A program made the translations under genes and the position numbers. The notes beneath the pieces are model-generated. The model made no database searches. It was not told the DNA's origin and saw only the letters and a program-made list of their open reading frames with translations. Source: Candidatus Aminicenantota bacterium (lineage in GTDB: Bacteria > Acidobacteriota > Aminicenantia > UBA2199). From it: a stretch of 34,115 bases of DNA. The stretch is taken from NCBI GenBank assembly GCA_020355945.1, contig CP070627.1:4994000-5028114 (forward strand). The letters run 5' to 3'. Shown one piece after another: positions 23,566 to 32,507 of the stretch (positions are counted from its first letter, which is position 1; each line of letters starts with the position of its first letter).

Positions 23566-26229
23566 ATGAAAAAGGACACCAATGCGGATGATCTTTTGAT
23601 TTTTAATGAAGGGATGATAAAGGAAAAGGATTATTGGCTCCAAAAACTGTCGAATACGACCCCCACCAATATCAAGTTGGATTATCACAGGCCGGAAAGC
23701 TACCCGAGTAAAGCAGCCATGAAAAATGTTGAATACCGGATAAGTGGGGAAGGATACCGGAAGTTGATGAAATTAACAGGAGATGAACCCTTCTTGTTAT
23801 ATGCGGTATTGATGGCCAGTTTGAATATTTGCCTGCAAAAGTATACCGGGAGCTCCTCGATAGTGGTGGGTAGTCCTGCCCTTCGCAGCAATGATGATGG
23901 CGCAAACCCCACCAACGTGGTGACCATCGTCAATGATATCGATGAGGGACATTCATTTCGAGAGTTTCTTTTGAAGGTGCGCCAGACCCTACTGGATGCC
24001 TATGAAAGACAGAATTATCCCTTTGAGCGTCTCCTCAAAGATTTCGGAATCGAACCTGGTCAAAATAAGTGCCCATTCTTTGACATTGCCCTGGTACTAA
24101 AAAATATTCATAATGATATCCCCCCGGTTATGAACGATATCACCATCACACTGGTTAAAGAAGGCGAGGAAATATCCGGGCAGGTGGAGTTCCACGGTGG
24201 TCTATACAGGTTGGAAATGATTGAGCGCTTTACCAGGCATTTTGACAACATCTTAACCGCAGCCCTGGCAGACACTGACATCCGCATTTCAGAGCTGCAA
24301 CTGGTGACGGAAGAGGAGCGGTACCAACTCCTGGTAGAATGGAATAACACCAAGGTGGATTACCCCAGGGAAAAGTGCGTTCATCAACTGTTTGAGGACC
24401 ATGTCCAGGAGACCCCTGATGCCGCTGCCCTGGGATTTGCAAACCACCTGCTCACCTACCGTCAATTGAATGAACGAGCCAATCAAGTGGCCCATCATTT
24501 GCAATCCCTGGGCGTCGGTCCCGACTTATTGGTGGGTATCTGCATTCACCGCTCCCTGGAGATGGTCATCGCTCTCCTGGGCATACTCAAAGCCGGTGGA
24601 GCTTATGTGCCCCTTGATCCTACCTATCCGAAGGAGCGCCTGACCACCATGCTGGAAGATGCCCGCATGGAAGTATTGCTCACCATGGAGCGTTTATTGG
24701 CAAGGCTGCCCGAGAAAACTATGAAGACCATCTGCCTGGATAAAGATTGGGAAGCCATCCTACAAGAAAGCATGGAACCACCCCTTAAACAGGCAACAGT
24801 GCGAAACCTGGTCTATGTGATTTTCACCTCCGGTTCCACCGGTCGACCCAAGGGTGCCGCAATATATCACAGCGGATGGACCAATCTCATGAATTGGTTT
24901 TCAAAGGAGTTCAATATTAACCAGTGTGACAGGGTGTTGGTGGTTAGTTCCTTCAGTTTTGATATTACCCAAAGAAGCCTTGCCATGCCCTTAATCAACG
25001 GGGCAGTTTTAATCCTGGTGGCCTCGGATTACTATGACCCAGTACTTATCACCCAGACCATTTTCTTAAAGCAAATAACCCTTTTGAATTGCTCTCCCAG
25101 CACATTTTATCCGTTAATCGAAAATACAGCCCCGGGGACCTTCCAAAAATTAAAATCATTGCGCGTCTTATTCCTGGGAGGCGAAGCCATTTCAGCGTCA
25201 CGATTGCTGCATTGGGTCCAGGCCCAGGAATGCAGGACTGAGATTGCCAATGTGTATGGGGCAGCAGAATGTACGGATGTCTCATCTTTTTACCGGCTAA
25301 CCGATTTTGAGCGATATATAGAAACCTCTGTGCCCATCGGTAAACCCATCTTTAATTCCCAGGTGTACGTCCTGGACAGGAATCTGAACCTTGTACCGGT
25401 GGGCATCGCTGGCGAAATATGCCTGGCCGGGGATGGTGTGGGTAAAGGTTATATTAATGACGAGGCACTCACTACTGAGAAATTTGTTGCAAATCCGTTT
25501 AGCAGAAATACGAATGAGCTACTTTATCGAACAGGGGATTTGGGTCGTTTCTTGCCGGAAGGCACACTTGAATTTATCGGTAGAGTGGACCACCAGGTGA
25601 AAGTCCGGGGGTTCCGCATCGATCTAGGGGATATCGAAACCGTTCTCAGGCAGCATCCCGCGGTTAAAGAAGCCGTGGTGATAGACCGGGAATACTCCAC
25701 GGGCGACCAGCGGCTGGTGGCCTACGTGGTACCCTCTTTGCATCAAACCCTGTCCCACCAGGAAACGGTATCAAATAAAGCCAAAGAAGAGAGCAGCTCT
25801 CCTCAAAACACGGATGACCCCAACCAGGAACAATTGATCCTGCATTGGCAATCATTTTTAAAGGAGAAGTTGCCCGAATACATGGTTCCCAATGTGTTTA
25901 TAGTGTTAGAAGAACTGCCGCTGAATCCCAACGGTAAAGTTGACCGAGATGCACTTCCAGACCCGGAAACCCAAAGGAAAGAAGAAATCGAACCGCCACG
26001 CACAACGCTGGAAGAGGATTTGGTTGCTCTTTTTGCTGAATTCTTGAAGGTAGACAAGAACCGGATCGGTATTTTTGACAACTTCTTTGAATTGGGGGGG
26101 CATTCGTTGTTGGCCACACAAGTGATCGCACGAGTAAATGAACGCTTCCAGGTCCAGCTCACACAGGTTGACCTGCTGGTGGAACCAACGGTAGAGGGCC
26201 TGGCCAAACGCATCGAAATGAACCGCTGA
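23566..26229 (+). CDS. NRPS4: half-C, A, T
   Basis: 887 residues. Residues 1-250 are a C-lobe-only condensation domain (KDYWL, NYPFERLL, no HHxxxDG). The A domain has intact cores: FTSGSTGRPKG, YRTGDLGRF, GRVDHQVKVRGFRIDLGDIE and NGKVDR. A5 reads VYGAAECTDV, an uncommon variant. The hand-read code D-I-R-N-F-G-V-D-V matches no specificity I know. The carrier domain has LGGHSL, and the protein stops soon after without tail or thioesterase. The A-T part is worded like cyanobacterial-type NRPSs (NERANQVAHHL, GAYVPLDPTYP, LLATQVIARV) and is richer in GC than NRPS1, while the half-C resembles those of NRPS2 and NRPS3, suggesting a recombinant origin. An extra Ser/Gln/Asn-rich loop (about 25745-25840) lies between A8 and A10. 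AGGAGA precedes the ATG. Confidence 0.94.
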   Translation: MKKDTNADDLLIFNEGMIKEKDYWLQKLSNTTPTNIKLDYHRPESYPSKAAMKNVEYRISGEGYRKLMKLTGDEPFLLYAVLMASLNICLQKYTGSSSIVVGSPALRSNDDGANPTNVVTIVNDIDEGHSFREFLLKVRQTLLDAYERQNYPFERLLKDFGIEPGQNKCPFFDIALVLKNIHNDIPPVMNDITITLVKEGEEISGQVEFHGGLYRLEMIERFTRHFDNILTAALADTDIRISELQLVTEEERYQLLVEWNNTKVDYPREKCVHQLFEDHVQETPDAAALGFANHLLTYRQLNERANQVAHHLQSLGVGPDLLVGICIHRSLEMVIALLGILKAGGAYVPLDPTYPKERLTTMLEDARMEVLLTMERLLARLPEKTMKTICLDKDWEAILQESMEPPLKQATVRNLVYVIFTSGSTGRPKGAAIYHSGWTNLMNWFSKEFNINQCDRVLVVSSFSFDITQRSLAMPLINGAVLILVASDYYDPVLITQTIFLKQITLLNCSPSTFYPLIENTAPGTFQKLKSLRVLFLGGEAISASRLLHWVQAQECRTEIANVYGAAECTDVSSFYRLTDFERYIETSVPIGKPIFNSQVYVLDRNLNLVPVGIAGEICLAGDGVGKGYINDEALTTEKFVANPFSRNTNELLYRTGDLGRFLPEGTLEFIGRVDHQVKVRGFRIDLGDIETVLRQHPAVKEAVVIDREYSTGDQRLVAYVVPSLHQTLSHQETVSNKAKEESSSPQNTDDPNQEQLILHWQSFLKEKLPEYMVPNVFIVLEELPLNPNGKVDRDALPDPETQRKEEIEPPRTTLEEDLVALFAEFLKVDKNRIGIFDNFFELGGHSLLATQVIARVNERFQVQLTQVDLLVEPTVEGLAKRIEMNR

Positions 26230-26274
26230 GATGAATGGTCTTAATCGATACAAAAATTTTTCCTTCTTATTCTA

Positions 26275-26303
26275 TTGAAATATTACCCCATTTCCTTTAA
26301 AAT
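26275..26303 (+). promoter_or_regulatory. Promoter of the cupin gene
   Basis: TTGAAA (26275-26280), 17 bases, TAAAAT (26298-26303): five of six matches in each box at ideal spacing, about 60 bases before the cupin start. It suggests the cupin can be expressed apart from the NRPS operon. Confidence 0.55.
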
Positions 26304-26362
26304 ATACCTGTGATTATCGACAATTTTTCCAGTAATTTCCGTTTAAACAAGGAGGGCTAAAC

Positions 26363-26734
26363 ATGAATTCCCAATCCAGGTATTCTATTCGTACAGAAGT
26401 AGAATTTCAACCGCTGCAGGTCATTGATGTTGAAAAACTCATCGATGCATGCCAAGAAAAATGGCAGAATCGAACCCTGTGTCAGGTCAACGACTGTGTG
26501 GTTCGCCTCGGAGTCATCCAGGGGGAGTTTCATTGGCACAAACATGACCGGGAAGATGAGTTCTTTTACGTCGTCAATGGTCGACTCTACATCGATTTGG
26601 AAGAGAAAACCATTGATCTCACGACGCAGCAAGGGTTCGTGATACCAAAGGGGATACTGCATCGCACCAGAGCCCCGGAACGGACCTCGATCTTGATGAT
26701 TGAGGGAGGCACCGTAACCCCCATCGGTGATTAA
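26363..26734 (+). CDS. Cupin-domain protein
   Basis: 123-residue single-domain cupin. Motif 1 is seen as GEFHWHKHDREDEFFYV followed by NGRLYI, giving the two histidines and the glutamate that bind a metal; motif 2 is PKGILHR with the last metal-ligand histidine. The length fits a small monocupin. Such proteins include isomerases, dioxygenases and sensors, and the sequence does not say which. ATG at 26363 has AAGGAGG eight bases before it. It has its own promoter (26275) and stands just after the last NRPS gene, so it may be a tailoring enzyme or merely a neighbour. No signal peptide, so cytoplasmic. Confidence 0.85.
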   Translation: MNSQSRYSIRTEVEFQPLQVIDVEKLIDACQEKWQNRTLCQVNDCVVRLGVIQGEFHWHKHDREDEFFYVVNGRLYIDLEEKTIDLTTQQGFVIPKGILHRTRAPERTSILMIEGGTVTPIGD

Positions 26735-27060
26735 CAGAGGCCTTCACTGGGAGAGAAACAAGGGCTAAAACAAAAGACTGTAAACCACAAAATTAAAACC
26801 TTATAAATCAGTGGCAAATCTTTATATACCAAAAGAAAAACTCCTTTCAAAACTACCATTTGATCAGTTTTTTGAGGAAATATTTGGATTATAATAGGGC
26901 ACTACTACTTGTGGAGGGCCTTTAGCGGCGCCGGTGCGGAATTGATGAGGGTTTTGGATAATTCTTGCTTTTTGTGGTGGTTTTTGTTATAATAGTATTT
27001 TCATGACTGAGGAGATCCTTGATGAAGGAGAAAAATTTAATTTACATGGAGGTTAAAAAA
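26735..27060. other. 326-base gap between the biosynthetic block and the next operon
   Basis: No gene is supported here. It is AT-rich, has the promoter at 26965-26993, and a lone TATAAT at 26890-26895 for which I find no -35 at proper spacing. No terminator hairpin with a T-run and no repeat of note was found. Confidence 0.6.
26965..26993 (+). promoter_or_regulatory. Sigma70-type promoter of the NTF2-like gene
   Basis: TTGCTT (26965-26970), 17 bases, perfect TATAAT (26988-26993). It gives a leader of about 60 bases before the ATG at 27061. Confidence 0.6.
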
Positions 27061-27513
27061 ATGAAGAAAGTATTCGTGGTATTATTGCTTTCAGTGATTT
27101 TATGTTCCGCAGTGACCGGGGAAGAGGCTTCTAAGTACGAAAAAGAGCACAAAGCCATTAAAGCACTCATCGAAGAAGCCTATATTAAAGGAGTTTTTAC
27201 TGAACAAAACCCCGAGCTTATGAGAAAAGGCTTTCACCCGGGATTCAATATGCTTATCCTAAAGGAAGGAAAAATCGTTAAAATTTCTATCGACAAGTGG
27301 ATTGAAATGATTGAAGAGCGCAAAAAAAATCCCGAACCTTCCAAAAGCCAATTTACCCATAAAGTCCCAATGGTGAATGTCACTGGAAATGCCGCAGTGG
27401 CTAAAGTTGAAATCTATAAAGATTCCAAACACATCTATTCAGATTATATGTCGCTTTATCAATTCAAAGATGGCTGGAAGATTGTGAACAAAATATTTCA
27501 CAAACATAATTAA
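27061..27513 (+). CDS. Secreted NTF2-like (putative lumazine-binding) protein
   Basis: 150 residues from the ATG at 27061, chosen because GGAGG (27048-27052) lies eight bases upstream and because the protein then opens with a signal peptide (MKKVFVVLLLSVILCSAVTG); the frame also opens earlier with a TTG at 27019. The Cys in the signal is not in a good lipobox, so signal peptidase I is more likely. The mature part has the NTF2-like/putative lumazine-binding pattern: a first long helix (KALIEEAY), a loop with HPGF, a DKWIEMI helix, and strands closing with YQFKDGWKIVNKIFH. Members of this family are mostly without known function; no catalytic residue can be named. It is likely co-transcribed with the propeller gene 70 bases downstream. 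Similar units are duplicated in the protein at 32508. Confidence 0.8.
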   Translation: MKKVFVVLLLSVILCSAVTGEEASKYEKEHKAIKALIEEAYIKGVFTEQNPELMRKGFHPGFNMLILKEGKIVKISIDKWIEMIEERKKNPEPSKSQFTHKVPMVNVTGNAAVAKVEIYKDSKHIYSDYMSLYQFKDGWKIVNKIFHKHN

Positions 27514-27583
27514 TCAATGGTTAGATGATGGCTATTATTTAAGGTTGTTTTTACATTTAAAATCTAGAATGGGAGGCAATGTC

Positions 27584-28591
27584 ATGAGAAAAGTAGAATA
27601 TGCTATTTTTTTCCTGTTGTTTGCAAGTATTTTTTTAACGGCAAAAGTTGTTCCTTTACCCGACCTTGTTAGTGCAGAGAGGCTCTTAGTGGATGATACC
27701 CAGATGTATGTTTCCGAAGGAACTTCTATTTATATTTATTCGCTAAAGGATTTTCAATTAAAGAAAAAATTCGGCAGAAAGGGAGAAGGTCCCCGGGAGT
27801 TTATTGTACAGCCGCCTGTACCACTGATTATCAACCTCCGGGAAGACAATATTATTGTAACCAGTAGGAGGAAAATATCAATTTTTTCCAAAGACGGGGT
27901 TTTCAAAAAAGAAACAAGGATACCGGCTGCCTTTGTGTTCTTTATAAAGCCCCTGGGAGATAGATTCACAGGTTTTGGAATTACCAGGGGGGATGACCAA
28001 AAATTTTATCGAACCATCAATATCTACGATTCAAAATTAACGAAAGTGAAAGAGGTGTTTCGAACAATTCATGATTTCCAGACACCGGGGCATGGGTATA
28101 ATGCTTTTGTTCCATGGGCATATACCACATATAATGATAAAATATTCATTCCCTGGAAAACTGAGTTTTGCATCGATGTATTTGACTCCACAGGAGACCT
28201 CCTCTATTCCATCAAGGAAAAATATAAAAATGTAAAAGTGACTAAAGCACATGAGAAAGAGCATGAAGACGCACTTCAAATTGACCCCAATACAAAACAA
28301 TTTTACGAACGAATGAAACCCTTCCGTTACCCGGATTATTTTCCGGCTATCCTCGATATACGTGTGACCGACAACAAAATCTATACAATCACTTATAAAA
28401 ATGAAAATAACAAGAACGAATGTTTTATCTTTGATCTCAAGGGGAAATTGCTAAAAAAGACATTTATAACTTTGCAGAAGCTGGATATCAACAGCCATTA
28501 TCCCTTTGACATTAAGAAGGGCAAAGTTTATCAAGTGTTGGAAAATGAATATACGGAAGGATGGGATCTACATGTCAATGAGGTGAATTAA
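27584..28591 (+). CDS. Secreted six-bladed beta-propeller protein
   Basis: 335 residues from the ATG at 27584, preceded by GGAGG (27572-27576) and opening with a signal peptide (MRKVEYAIFFLLFASIFLTA); the frame is open from a TTG at 27545. The mature part shows blade-like repeats with F-S-K-D-G, I-Y-D-S-K, V-F-D-S-T-G-D and I-F-D-L-K-G-K turns, and an early FGRKGEGPREF segment typical of the six-bladed (6-bladed beta-propeller, NHL-related) proteins common in Bacteroidetes and Aminicenantes. Likely exported; binding partner unknown. Its stop is 18 bases from the stop of the convergent gene, and I see no terminator between them. Confidence 0.78.
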   Translation: MRKVEYAIFFLLFASIFLTAKVVPLPDLVSAERLLVDDTQMYVSEGTSIYIYSLKDFQLKKKFGRKGEGPREFIVQPPVPLIINLREDNIIVTSRRKISIFSKDGVFKKETRIPAAFVFFIKPLGDRFTGFGITRGDDQKFYRTINIYDSKLTKVKEVFRTIHDFQTPGHGYNAFVPWAYTTYNDKIFIPWKTEFCIDVFDSTGDLLYSIKEKYKNVKVTKAHEKEHEDALQIDPNTKQFYERMKPFRYPDYFPAILDIRVTDNKIYTITYKNENNKNECFIFDLKGKLLKKTFITLQKLDINSHYPFDIKKGKVYQVLENEYTEGWDLHVNEVN

Positions 28592-28609
28592 AATCACTTT
28601 GATTTCAGC

Positions 28610-29818
28610 CTATTTAATGACCTGTTCCAATGAATCCAGGCATACATAATTTTTGTTAACCCACTCATAGGCGTCGTCAATATTTGCTGATATTTTTGGG
28701 ATCGCCAGTTTGATAATGTTTTTTGCCATTTCAGCATCCCTTTCGTCAAAGAGGGGAATTTTCCAATAGTCATAATAACTTTTAGTGACTAATATTGATA
28801 AAACCGCCGAAGTTCCGGGTATAATTCCAACGCCTCTTACCACATCGTGCAGTGGGTTTGATATACATGTAACAGCACCGGCATCCTGGCTGATTAGCTT
28901 TGCCATCTCTGCGACAATTGTGACCTTATCCGGGGCCAGTTCCGCTTTTTTAAGGTGCTCTGCACATTTGATTATCCTTTCGGCAAAATCCATGGTATTC
29001 TGTTTCATCAATCCCTGGCGATGGGGCAACATGTCATCGCGAAGGATTACCGGATAACCCCATTCTTTTGCAGAGTCATAAAGTGCTTCTGCCACAACCA
29101 TATTATCAATATCTTTTTGTGCCCGCACCAGGAAGGTGTTCTGGCGAAGATTATCCGATATGGCTGGTAGATAAGCTTTACTTTCCACAATAATTGTGGG
29201 ACATTTCAACATATCAAGTTTTTTCATTATCTCAGCCTTCGAACCTAAGGCGACATTACCCTCTAAATCCTCAACAGGTCCAAGCCCATCTATTGTTTGA
29301 TTGACACTCACCAAAAGTGAAGTATTGATGTCCTTCATTTTTACTGAAATCCCCCCAATCAGACCATAGTTATTCTTCAGGCTTTCCCGGGTTACCAGGA
29401 ATCTGTCCGGGGCTTTTTTATAGAATGTATCCACCACAGAATTAGCCAGGACCCCTTCCAATGCCACAGGGGTTTCCAAGACCCCTTGACCATACATTCT
29501 ACCAAGGGCACCTATGGTTAATGACTGACAAAACAGTGCATCCTGCCCGGTAACCTCTTTGATGAGTTCCGCTTCCCTGGGCGTTATACCGCGCCGGGGA
29601 GACGATGAAGCTGTTCCATCACCCCTGGTGGTAACTTTTATCCTGTTGGTATTTACATCCACTTCCACTGTTTTTATTCGTGTATCCACACCAAGAGTTT
29701 CCTTTATCAATGAAGCAATGGTGGTAAAACCAGCGGAATCATCCTGGATAAAACCAGCATAGCCATTCACATGACCGATACCCGCATGGCCGGCTAATCC
29801 AATCTTTTTGTCATTCAC
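28610..29818 (-). CDS. Conserved-looking protein of unrecognised family
   Basis: 402 residues on the minus strand, starting with GTG at 29818 (MNDKKIGLAGHAGIGHVN); no better ATG is in frame nearby and only a weak ribosome site is visible. There is no signal peptide or membrane segment, so it should be cytoplasmic. The sequence is well composed, with glycine-rich turns typical of a folded enzyme: GIGHVNGYAGFIQDDSAGF, a Ser/Arg stretch SSSPRRGITPREAELI, ALGRMYGQGVLETPVALEG, VNQTIDGLGPVEDLEGN, and ILRDDMLPHRQGLM with possible acid/histidine ligands. I do not recognise the family and assign no function. It stands alone on this strand, convergent with the propeller gene and divergent from the SpoIIE-type gene, with its own promoter candidate at 29869-29897. 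Confidence 0.75.
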   Translation of the reverse strand: MNDKKIGLAGHAGIGHVNGYAGFIQDDSAGFTTIASLIKETLGVDTRIKTVEVDVNTNRIKVTTRGDGTASSSPRRGITPREAELIKEVTGQDALFCQSLTIGALGRMYGQGVLETPVALEGVLANSVVDTFYKKAPDRFLVTRESLKNNYGLIGGISVKMKDINTSLLVSVNQTIDGLGPVEDLEGNVALGSKAEIMKKLDMLKCPTIIVESKAYLPAISDNLRQNTFLVRAQKDIDNMVVAEALYDSAKEWGYPVILRDDMLPHRQGLMKQNTMDFAERIIKCAEHLKKAELAPDKVTIVAEMAKLISQDAGAVTCISNPLHDVVRGVGIIPGTSAVLSILVTKSYYDYWKIPLFDERDAEMAKNIIKLAIPKISANIDDAYEWVNKNYVCLDSLEQVIK

Positions 29819-29868
29819 TGTTCTTACCGCTTTATTCCTATATCACTTTTTCTTTTTTTCATCATATC

Positions 29869-29897
29869 ATTTTATAAGAAAGACGGATATATGTAAA
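29869..29897 (-). promoter_or_regulatory. Promoter candidate for the minus-strand gene
   Basis: Read on the minus strand: TTTACA (29897-29892), 17 bases, TAAAAT (29874-29869), about 50 bases upstream of the GTG start. It is back to back with the + strand promoter at 29938. Confidence 0.45.
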
Positions 29898-29917
29898 GAA
29901 AAAAGTGTCTTTGACTA

Positions 29918-29952
29918 CGCAGGTAATTAAAAAATCTTTGAAAAAACCTGCG
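29918..29952. promoter_or_regulatory. Operator-like inverted repeat over the -35 box
   Basis: CGCAGGT (29918-29924) and ACCTGCG (29946-29952) are a perfect 7-base inverted repeat 21 bases apart, centred just upstream of and covering the TTGAAA box at 29938-29943. The arms are about 2.5 helical turns apart, which would suit a dimeric repressor, but no regulator is known here. Confidence 0.4.
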
Positions 29953-29966
29953 ATTTCGATTATAAT
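29938..29966 (+). promoter_or_regulatory. Sigma70-type promoter of the SpoIIE-type gene
   Basis: TTGAAA (29938-29943), 17 bases, TATAAT (29961-29966): a near-consensus promoter. Transcription would start close to 29973, just ahead of the AGGAGG at 29977-29982. Confidence 0.65.
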
Positions 29967-29993
29967 GTGTTCTCATAGGAGGTATTAACGATT

Positions 29994-30065
29994 ATGGTTG
30001 TCCTGCAATTCAACAGGTTGGCTCTGTTAACCGTAATAGATACTGATGGTGACAACGGTGAATAA
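29994..30065 (+). CDS. Possible 23-codon leader peptide
   Basis: Short frame ATG 29994 to TAA 30065, coding for 23 residues (MVVLQFNRLALLTVIDTDGD...). It has the only good ribosome site in the leader (AGGAGG at 29977-29982, 11 bases before ATG) and overlaps the start of the phosphatase gene by 20 bases in another frame, so translation of the downstream gene may be coupled to it. No homology can be claimed; it could also be chance. Confidence 0.35.
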   Translation: MVVLQFNRLALLTVIDTDGDNGE

Positions 30066-32466
30066 ACAAAAAAATAACCAGCGGAATCTCAAACCGATCC
30101 TGTTGGCAGTCATTGGCATCGCGTTGGTGGTATTATATTTTGTTTTAGTAATGCAATCTCCCACGGTCCGGCTTTTGAAGCCCAATATATCAAAAGAAGA
30201 AATCCTCTCAAAAGCGGAATCCTTTTTCATCCAACTGATCGTTGACCCCACGCAATTTAAACGGGAAATCTCCGCTGAAATCGATGAGAAATTACTTCAA
30301 TTTGTACAATTTCATAGAAAAACAACTCACCAATTCCCGGGTTTAACTTTAGGGTATTGGAAAATAATATGGAAAGATATACATGTGTCATCAATGCTCG
30401 AGGAAAATCGTCCCTCTCCCGGATTTGAAATTACCTTTGATTTTAATGGTGAGCTCATTGGTTTTCACATAAGGAAAAGCAATCTTGTCCTTAAAGGTGC
30501 CGCCTCTCTAACAGAAGATGATGCCCTCCTGGAGGCCAAATATTTCCTGGAATCCTTGAACATCAAAACAACGTCCCTGGTTACCACCAATAAAGATATA
30601 AAAACCACAGGCGAAAGCACCATTTATAAATTTACCCTGAAGAAAAAAGAGAATCCTTATCCTCATTTGACTGAGACCTATACGTTTGAGATCATGGGTG
30701 ACCGGATCGTTAGTTATTGGTGGGATCGGGTGGTGGACCCGGAAGCTGTCGGACAGTCCGGGAAAATCATAGAGAGCGTGATATCAGAGATATTGATGGC
30801 TATCACCTGGCTTGCGATTATAGTTATTATTATCGTGCACTTTATTAGAAAACTCCGCAGGGATGAGCTGGAATTCAAACGGGCGTTATGGATGGGAATT
30901 GGCCTGGCAGTACTGGCATTTGTTATGTTCCTACTTACCCAGGGGATACGAATAGAAGGTCTCCTGTTGGGAGGATTGGTGGGAGTGTTGGTGCTGATGG
31001 GTTCGCTCATTCTTTTTCCTGTTGCTGAGTCCTGCACCAGGGAAGCCTGGCCGGAAAAACTGGGAGTCATCGACCTGTTATCCCGGGGAAAGTGGGCAGT
31101 CCGGGAAACCGGGACCGCTGTCCTCCACTCCTTCTTCCTCACCGGTGTAACCGTCCTCTTATTTGGCGTCTTGATCTTTACCTTCACTTCCCTGGATGTG
31201 GGTTATTTAGTACTTCATCATGATATGATCGATACCTTTCAGTACCTCCCCAATGCAGTCTCCTTTATGATTAAAAATCTGGTTGGTTCACTTTTTATCG
31301 GTTTTATATTTCTCAGCTTTTGGCCCGGGTATTTGAAGAGAAAAATTCCCACAAATAAACTTCTATTTATCCTTTTAATCGCTTTTACCTTTAATTTGGC
31401 AGGTTTACATCTTGTTTATTTCCATCCTCCTTACCTGGGATTTATCCTGGTCTTACCCATTGTGCTGGTCTGGGCTTATTTTGTTTATAAATGGGACCAG
31501 CTTACGATTTTATTATCGTTGATTGGGGTGATGTTTTTGTTGGGTTTTATGTTGGTCCTGCTGATCCCGGACACCCTTTTCAGTTTGCAGGGGATGGCGA
31601 TCATTATTTTTGCGGGCTTATTCTTTTTATTAGGGGTTTACCTGGTGTTTCGCCCCCGGTCAGTAAAAGATTATGATAGTTATGTGCCGGAGTATGTCAG
31701 CCGTATTGCTGAGAAGGAACGGTTTTTAAAGGAGCTGGAAATTGCCCGGGGGGTGCAAATGCGATTCCTGCCCCAAAAATTACCGGAATTTCCCAGTCTT
31801 GAAATTGTCAGCCTGTGTCAACCGGCCATGGAAGTAGGCGGAGACTATTACGATTTTATCCAAATGGATGAACGGTATATGAGTGTTTTAATCGGCGATG
31901 TCTCAGGAAAAGGCGTTTCCGCTGCCTTTTACATGACTTTGGTCAAAGGAATCATTAAAACCCTGTCCAGGAAAACAAAAAAACCCGCAGCTTTACTGGT
32001 GGAAGCCAATGAAATCTTTTACGAAAATGCACCCAGGGATGTCTTTATTACGATTATATATGGAATCTTCGACCTGGAAAAACAAACGTTAACTGTTGCC
32101 AGTGCCGGTCACAATCCCTTGATCGCCTGCAGACACCGCACCGGTAAAACAGAAATGATCAACCCCAAAGGTATTGCATTGGGACTGGACCACGGAGAGC
32201 GGTACAAATCCTTGATTGAAGAAAAATGCATTCCCATCGAAGAGAAAGATGTCTTCGTGTTTTATACGGATGGGGTATCCGAGGCCATGAACACCCGGGA
32301 GGAAATTTTCGGTGAAAAGCGCTTACGGGCAGTTATCGAAGACTATGCCCATCTTTCACCCCAACTGCTGCAAGAAAAGATCGTGCATGCGGTTAGTGAA
32401 TTTTCAGGTAAAGCACCCCAGCATGATGACTTTACCATGGTGGTGATTAAAGTCCGACAAAAATAG
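30046..32466 (+). CDS. Membrane-anchored SpoIIE/RsbU-type PP2C serine phosphatase
   Basis: 806 residues. One membrane segment near 18-36, an extracytoplasmic region (about 40-255), then a polytopic membrane domain (about 260-545, roughly eight to ten hydrophobic segments), a short helical linker with EKERFLKELEIARGVQMRFLP, and a C-terminal SpoIIE phosphatase (about 575-806). Metal-binding aspartates are visible: GGDYYDF (Asp600), GDVSGKG (Asp618), YTDGVSEA and HDDFTM (Asp794/795). Such proteins dephosphorylate anti-sigma-factor antagonists or related STAS proteins in partner-switching signalling, so this is probably a sensor of an envelope signal. No cognate anti-sigma or STAS gene is in the window. 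An in-frame stop at 30037 rules out an upstream start; ATG at 30046 (or GTG at 30049 or 30058) has no good ribosome site of its own, see the leader frame at 29994. Confidence 0.9.
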   Translation: MVTTVNKQKNNQRNLKPILLAVIGIALVVLYFVLVMQSPTVRLLKPNISKEEILSKAESFFIQLIVDPTQFKREISAEIDEKLLQFVQFHRKTTHQFPGLTLGYWKIIWKDIHVSSMLEENRPSPGFEITFDFNGELIGFHIRKSNLVLKGAASLTEDDALLEAKYFLESLNIKTTSLVTTNKDIKTTGESTIYKFTLKKKENPYPHLTETYTFEIMGDRIVSYWWDRVVDPEAVGQSGKIIESVISEILMAITWLAIIVIIIVHFIRKLRRDELEFKRALWMGIGLAVLAFVMFLLTQGIRIEGLLLGGLVGVLVLMGSLILFPVAESCTREAWPEKLGVIDLLSRGKWAVRETGTAVLHSFFLTGVTVLLFGVLIFTFTSLDVGYLVLHHDMIDTFQYLPNAVSFMIKNLVGSLFIGFIFLSFWPGYLKRKIPTNKLLFILLIAFTFNLAGLHLVYFHPPYLGFILVLPIVLVWAYFVYKWDQLTILLSLIGVMFLLGFMLVLLIPDTLFSLQGMAIIIFAGLFFLLGVYLVFRPRSVKDYDSYVPEYVSRIAEKERFLKELEIARGVQMRFLPQKLPEFPSLEIVSLCQPAMEVGGDYYDFIQMDERYMSVLIGDVSGKGVSAAFYMTLVKGIIKTLSRKTKKPAALLVEANEIFYENAPRDVFITIIYGIFDLEKQTLTVASAGHNPLIACRHRTGKTEMINPKGIALGLDHGERYKSLIEEKCIPIEEKDVFVFYTDGVSEAMNTREEIFGEKRLRAVIEDYAHLSPQLLQEKIVHAVSEFSGKAPQHDDFTMVVIKVRQK

Positions 32467-32507
32467 AGATTGACAAAATCGTTAAATACAAAGAATGGAG
32501 GCGAAAT

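Noticed and set aside
27003..27056. 17-codon frame in the leader of the NTF2-like gene
   Set aside because: No ribosome site and it ends over the ribosome site of the real gene; chance is enough to explain it.
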